From contig JBDKJQ010000008.1 in assembly GCA_039796495.1 (NCBI GenBank), forward strand, positions 1 through 17,362: a stretch of 17,362 nucleotides of DNA. The letters are read 5' to 3'. Below, piece by piece: positions 13,501-17,362 of the stretch; within the stretch, counting starts at the first letter, position 1, and each line of letters begins with the position of its first letter. The notes beneath the pieces are model-generated. The model made no database searches. It was given only the letters and a program-made list of their open reading frames with translations, and had not been told where the DNA came from. Source of the DNA: ARS1285 sp039796495 (GTDB taxonomy: Archaea > Nanobdellota > Nanobdellia > Pacearchaeales > GW2011-AR1). Made by a program: the position numbers and the translations under genes.

Positions 13501-14145
13501 TTATTGTGTTTTTTTTGCCAGCTCAAACACAGACTCGTAGAACTCGTCCATATTCTTGCCGTATTTTGCAGAGATGCCAACAACATCAAAGTCAGGAAAT
13601 GCCGACTCAATCTTTTTGATGTCAGCTTTCCTCAAGTCAATTTTATTGGCAACAATTAAGACCGGAATTTTCCGGGCAACTAAATTTCCTACAATAGTAA
13701 TATTCACCTGCGAATACGGATTCTCCGTCGCATCCAAAACAACAACAACTGCATCCATGTCATCCAGCCATTTGATAGCCTCAACAATGCCCTGCGTCGC
13801 CTCTTTCGCCCGTTTCTGCGCTTGTTTCTTCTTGATCTTCATCTTCATAAAATCCTCATAATCAATTTTTGTTGCAATACCGGGAGTATCAATGAGTTTG
13901 AATTGTATAACCTTTTCTTTGTATTTGATTTCCACCTCTTCCTTGAATTGAACAGCGCGGGTTTCATGAGGAACATTGCTAACCGTGCCGATCTCCTCAC
14001 CAGTCCAGTCCTTGCAGATTCTATTCGCCAAAGAAGTTTTCCCGGCATTCGGTGGCCCGTAAAAACCCAGTTTAATCTCAGTTTTTTTCGTGAAGAAAAG
14101 GCCAAACATCCTCTTGGTAAAATCACGCAATATGCGAATTGCCAT
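13501..14145 (-). CDS. Era-like GTP-binding protein (Oap/Arv GTPase)
   Basis: A small GTPase of 214 aa with all nucleotide-binding signatures: GPPNAGKTS (G1, residues 30-38), DTPG (G3, 86-89), NKID (G4, 167-170) and SAK (G5, 192-194). A Thr within NVPHETRAV (about 57-66) is the probable G2 residue. A Lys-rich insertion (about 101-116) follows G3. The KH domain of bacterial Era is absent, which fits the archaeal Era-like GTPase paired with DUF2073 and DUF2072 proteins. A basic, partly hydrophobic N-terminus (about 1-20) could touch membrane or RNA. The frame opens at TTG 14151, but the ATG at 14145 is preferred because a TATA box at 14166-14175 lies about 25 nt upstream. It is the first of the leftward Arv genes. 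Confidence 0.85.
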   Translation of the reverse strand: MAIRILRDFTKRMFGLFFTKKTEIKLGFYGPPNAGKTSLANRICKDWTGEEIGTVSNVPHETRAVQFKEEVEIKYKEKVIQFKLIDTPGIATKIDYEDFMKMKIKKKQAQKRAKEATQGIVEAIKWLDDMDAVVVVLDATENPYSQVNITIVGNLVARKIPVLIVANKIDLRKADIKKIESAFPDFDVVGISAKYGKNMDEFYESVFELAKKTQ

Positions 14146-14165
14146 AATCAATAACTTGCAGTTTG

Positions 14166-14175
14166 TTTATTAATA
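14166..14175 (-). promoter_or_regulatory. TATA box of the Era-like GTPase
   Basis: Minus-strand TATTAATAAA is centred about 25 nt before the ATG at 14145, within the 42-bp gap after the surface-protein gene. It supports ATG over the upstream TTG as start. Confidence 0.45.
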
Positions 14176-14187
14176 TTTCTATACAAA

Positions 14188-16884
14188 CTAAAAGATTTTC
14201 CCTCCTTTTCTTTTTTCAAGTTCTTTCTGCATCCTGCTCTGCTCCCATCTCCTAAACAGAGGAATCTCCCACATGCCGGTTCTTTTTCCGTGAAGTTTGT
14301 TCCAAGCATAGATGAGTTGTTCATTATTCCACTTATAATCGCGTAATTTCTTGAATATGTCTTCTTTGCTCATCTTTTGGTTTTCAGCATTATTCATAAA
14401 GGAGATGACATTAAACAACTGATTGCTGTTCTTAAAAAGATACGCTTCATAATGTCGTTTATACCATTCTTGCAGGATGATGTAGCACACAAACGCAATC
14501 ACAAGCAAAATGATAAGAAACACCGTCGTCAAAAACCAGGGCTTGCAATCTGCCCTGCAGTTAGTATAATCTTCTCCTTCATCTGCCTCACACATATCAT
14601 TATAATTACACGCGCCAGGCTCAGCGCCAAAATCTAAATCATTGAAAGCAGGAGATACATACACCGGCAAATGCGAAACATCAATAACACCGGGATAAAT
14701 AAATTCTATCGTCTTGGTTGTTTCAGGAGTTAATTCATTCAGGTGAATACCATACCCCTCTGCCAATTCTTTTTCTCCGTAATCTTCTCGGAACGCTATT
14801 TCATCAACCTTTCCGTCGACAACGATGTATAATTCTTCTATAGTATCCTGCGGCTGAATAGTAAGCTTCACCTGCGAGAATAATACCTCTTCTCCTTCGT
14901 CATAAAAATAGGAAAATGATGATGATTCAATATGGAGAGAAACGTGTTCACGATTCCACTCATTAGTTGCCTCATACATTGTAGCAGCATCAGCATCAGC
15001 AGTACCAGCGCCCATCTCCTCCAATACGGCAGGATCATACACTTCACTGCTTTGGATAAGTTCTATCGGCTTGATGCTTTGTGTTGCGTTAAAGCTGACA
15101 GGAATTTTCAGACTCGTTAAGTCGTTCATAATTTTTATCAATTCATCTTCTTCGCTTCTAAACGTCTCCTTGTAATTTGTTTCTATCCTCGCCAAGCCCG
15201 TTTTAAGATTTTCAATAAAAGATTTCTCTGCCGTTTTTTCCTGCACCCACACCGGAAGTGTTGCAATACCATTTTCAAGAGTAGTAAGATCTTTTTTATA
15301 CGCTTGAATCGTTTCATTGATCGCTTCATATAAGACCGCAACATTCACCACAACACTTTTCGTGCTGTTGCCTGCATTGCTTGATGCAGTAACCTTCAGA
15401 GTGTAATTGCCGACCTTACTGAAAGTATGTTGCATGCGAGACTCACTACTGGTCATCACAGAACTATTGTCTCCAAAATTCCAGACAAAACTATAACTGG
15501 TGTTTGAACTGTAATTATCCAGGATCGCGATAAAATCCGTCGGAATAAGAAGCGAGGCTGTTTTCGGAACAATGTCGGCTATCGTAGGAGTATTCACAAC
15601 ACTAATATTTCCTTTCAACGATTTATCACCGACCGTAAGAGTAACTACCTTATCACCATACGTTGAAGGAACACTAAACAAAGCTTTTTCTAGTTCAAGT
15701 TTTAAGAACTCAGAACTAATAGAAGCATTTTTTTTACCAACTTCATAAAAAGAAGTAATCGGCTCTTTCTCAAGTCCGTCTCGTTTATATTTCAGGTTGA
15801 CATTAAACAAAGTAAACTGCTGGTCAATGCCTGAATAAAATTTGATAGGAATAATGCATTCAGGATCGCATACGCCCTCATAATGCTCTTCAATATAATG
15901 CATAATAGTCGACGACATATTCGTGTCATCATCCAATAAATGCTGGTCAAACCCAATCGCGCTCACTCCGTTATACATGAGCGGCTTGGCAAAAATTTCA
16001 AAATCATGATTGAAGGACTCTGTGAAACCGCAAGTCGCATTATCTTCAAAATTGAGAGTATAATTGGTTTGTTGCAGTGCAGAGATACAGACAGTCGCCT
16101 GTGCATTATTCGAAACACTGTCATCTAAAACAATGGTGCAATATTTTTCTCCGCCGCCAGTGGTTGTAAAACTGCAGGTTTTCTGAAATCCGCCGACATC
16201 AAGAGACATCCGGAAATCAGTCTGTCCGACTCCAAATATTTTTGCGCCAACTCGAAATCCGTGCGCCTGAGGAACATTAATTTTTCCGCAGAGAGGGACA
16301 GTGTTAATAGTAACATTTCCGATCACTTTATCAGATTCAAAACAGCCATACGGTTTAGCTATATAACATGTGTTAGTATTTGTTGCGATTGCAGTCCATT
16401 CAACAGAGTTATCTGCGAGGACATCAATAATAAAAGGAGGCAGGCACGAACTTGCTGCATTAGTGGAAACATTAAACGTAAAATCTAAGATATGACTTAC
16501 ATTGCCCGTCAGTTTTACACCGACGATTTTGGAACTAAGGACAGGTACCGTAAACGATTTTGACGAAGAAGAATTTCCAATCGCAGTGTATCCTTCAGAA
16601 CAATCAGTCGGAGAGCACGAGCATTTCGACGAGAATCGGCAATCAATGCTGTTCTTATCAAGCAGATCTTTAAGCGTTATATTTTTGTCAAGTGCTTTAA
16701 TCAAACTGTCAACAAGTTCTTGGCTGAAACTTACATTGATCCAACCCTTCAGAGCAGCGCCTTTCGCATAACTTTTTTCAAATGAATGGGATGCATTTCC
16801 CACACTCACACTCGCACTCACAAGTCCGATTACAAATAAAAATAAAAATACAACAAAAATATAATTAACCACACTCTTTTTCAT
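14188..16884 (-). CDS. Large secreted surface protein with PKD domain and C-terminal membrane anchor, 898 aa
   Basis: A signal peptide (about 1-24, ending GLVSA) exports a long ectodomain. The ectodomain is dense in N-glycosylation sequons (about nineteen NxS/T) and has scattered cysteines. A PKD-type immunoglobulin-like fold lies at about 437-517, recognisable from VWNFGDNSS (Trp468) and HTFSKVGNYTLKV. A helical, probably coiled-coil stretch follows (about 520-610), then a beta-rich region and a small Cys cluster with CNYNDMCEADEGEDYTNC (about 759-776). One membrane helix (about 783-808) leads to a basic cytoplasmic part containing KLRDYKWNNEQLIYAWNKLHGKRTGMWEIP, a short tail seen in DPANN membrane proteins. 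It is probably a cell-envelope glycoprotein; adhesion or receptor roles are inference. A TATA box at 16908-16916 fits leaderless expression. The signal peptidase at 5409 could process it. Confidence 0.75.
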   Translation of the reverse strand: MKKSVVNYIFVVFLFLFVIGLVSASVSVGNASHSFEKSYAKGAALKGWINVSFSQELVDSLIKALDKNITLKDLLDKNSIDCRFSSKCSCSPTDCSEGYTAIGNSSSSKSFTVPVLSSKIVGVKLTGNVSHILDFTFNVSTNAASSCLPPFIIDVLADNSVEWTAIATNTNTCYIAKPYGCFESDKVIGNVTINTVPLCGKINVPQAHGFRVGAKIFGVGQTDFRMSLDVGGFQKTCSFTTTGGGEKYCTIVLDDSVSNNAQATVCISALQQTNYTLNFEDNATCGFTESFNHDFEIFAKPLMYNGVSAIGFDQHLLDDDTNMSSTIMHYIEEHYEGVCDPECIIPIKFYSGIDQQFTLFNVNLKYKRDGLEKEPITSFYEVGKKNASISSEFLKLELEKALFSVPSTYGDKVVTLTVGDKSLKGNISVVNTPTIADIVPKTASLLIPTDFIAILDNYSSNTSYSFVWNFGDNSSVMTSSESRMQHTFSKVGNYTLKVTASSNAGNSTKSVVVNVAVLYEAINETIQAYKKDLTTLENGIATLPVWVQEKTAEKSFIENLKTGLARIETNYKETFRSEEDELIKIMNDLTSLKIPVSFNATQSIKPIELIQSSEVYDPAVLEEMGAGTADADAATMYEATNEWNREHVSLHIESSSFSYFYDEGEEVLFSQVKLTIQPQDTIEELYIVVDGKVDEIAFREDYGEKELAEGYGIHLNELTPETTKTIEFIYPGVIDVSHLPVYVSPAFNDLDFGAEPGACNYNDMCEADEGEDYTNCRADCKPWFLTTVFLIILLVIAFVCYIILQEWYKRHYEAYLFKNSNQLFNVISFMNNAENQKMSKEDIFKKLRDYKWNNEQLIYAWNKLHGKRTGMWEIPLFRRWEQSRMQKELEKRKGGKIF

Positions 16885-16907
16885 CTTTCTATAATAAAAA
16901 ATGAAAC

Positions 16908-16916
16908 TTTATAAAT
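16908..16916 (-). promoter_or_regulatory. TATA box of the 898-aa surface protein
   Basis: Minus-strand ATTTATAAAG is centred about 28 nt before the ATG at 16884. Confidence 0.5.
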
Positions 16917-16956
16917 GATGCGATGAATCAATCGCTGAGAATTCAACAGCTCGTTA

Positions 16957-17362
16957 TTAATTTCTATTGGCAGATGATCTACGCTTTCTCTTTTTAATCA
17001 TGGGCTTTGCAGGCGCAGCCAGATCCATTCTGCTGAAAATTCTGCTCACGCCCATCAGAGATATATCATATTTCTGCGAAAATGTTCTTAACGGAATTTT
17101 TTTCTTATGCCGCTGTGCATCATAGTAATCATGAAATAACGATAAGATTACATCAAAGGAGTACGGCACGACATGCTTTGAAAAATATTCTTGAGTCGTT
17201 CTGTACGCTAAACGTTCAGTTTCAGACGCATTGTATAATCCCGCTTGTTCTACTTGTGAAGACAATTGTTCTCCTACTGATAAGATCTGAGACAGCAATC
17301 CTCCGATTGCGGCTCGTCTCTCCCTTTTTTTCTCTTCCCATATCGCATGTTGACCAGTTTTA
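16957..17362 (-). CDS. Hypothetical helical protein with possible helix-turn-helix (5' end outside window)
   Basis: Not recognised. The frame is open from the right edge to TAA 16957. The only in-window initiator near the apparent start is TTG 17298, which abuts GGAGGA with no spacer. The 21 codons upstream of it (TGQHAIWEEKKRERRAAIGG) look coding, so the gene very likely begins beyond the window. The visible 134 residues are helical. A segment near the end, PLRTFSQKYDISLMGVSRIFSRM, has the shape of a helix-turn-helix, and the protein finishes in a very basic IKKRKRRSSANRN tail. DNA binding is plausible but unproven. It is upstream of the surface-protein gene on the same strand, with a 72-bp gap that holds that gene's own promoter. 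Confidence 0.65.
   Translation of the reverse strand, partial: KTGQHAIWEEKKRERRAAIGGLLSQILSVGEQLSSQVEQAGLYNASETERLAYRTTQEYFSKHVVPYSFDVILSLFHDYYDAQRHKKKIPLRTFSQKYDISLMGVSRIFSRMDLAAPAKPMIKKRKRRSSANRN

Overview
The window is about 17.4 kb of an AT-rich archaeal chromosome. The domain is clear from an archaeal proteasome beta subunit, an aCPSF1/FttA-type KH/beta-CASP nuclease, a class I (archaeal) CCA-adding enzyme, a TrmB-family regulator, a presenilin-type protease and a His-type (archaeal/ER-like) signal peptidase. Many genes carry a TATA-like box centred about 23-28 nt before the start codon and no Shine-Dalgarno sequence, so leaderless transcription is probably common. Several small membrane proteins, a Kazal-like Cys-rich secreted protein and a PKD-containing surface protein with a short C-terminal cytoplasmic domain resemble proteins seen in DPANN archaea such as Woesearchaeota. 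That placement is an inference from protein style, not a phylogeny.

Layout, left to right. 1-28 holds the probable first codons of a leftward gene, separated from psmB (216-890, +) by a region with a 26-bp dyad. psmB is followed by aCPSF1/fttA (1026-2912, +), a pairing also found in other archaea. A convergent unknown gene (2914-3423, -) is divergent from a presenilin-like intramembrane protease (3563-4471, +). A coupled leftward pair follows: signal peptidase (5409-5885) and an unknown 308-aa protein (4483-5409). Divergent from it is a rightward five-gene operon (6018-8016): unknown 104-aa protein, TrmB regulator, then three tiny single-span membrane proteins. Next come the leftward housekeeping genes cca (8074-9336) and trxB (9390-10328).

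Between trxB and a pair of very small membrane proteins (10603-10991, +; the first is only 57 aa) lie two hairpin-forming repeats. A third copy sits at 13437-13489. The rest is mostly leftward: a 42-aa Cys-rich microprotein (11085-11213), a zinc-ribbon OapC/ArvC-type protein (11330-11869), a rightward Kazal-like protein (11984-12280), an unknown 214-aa protein (12289-12933), an OapB/ArvB-type DUF2073 protein (13005-13391), an Era-like GTPase (13501-14145), an 898-aa surface protein (14188-16884), and the 3' part of a basic-tailed gene that runs off the right edge (16957-17362).

The two most interesting elements are linked. First, the GTPase, DUF2073 and DUF2072 zinc-ribbon genes are the three members of the little-understood archaeal Arv/Oap set, here spread over about 2.8 kb with extra genes inserted. 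Second, the DUF2073 gene and trxB share a TTCAC...GTGAA dyad placed the same distance (2 bp) from their TATA boxes. This suggests shared control by an unidentified factor. No tRNA, rRNA, CRISPR array or insertion sequence was found.
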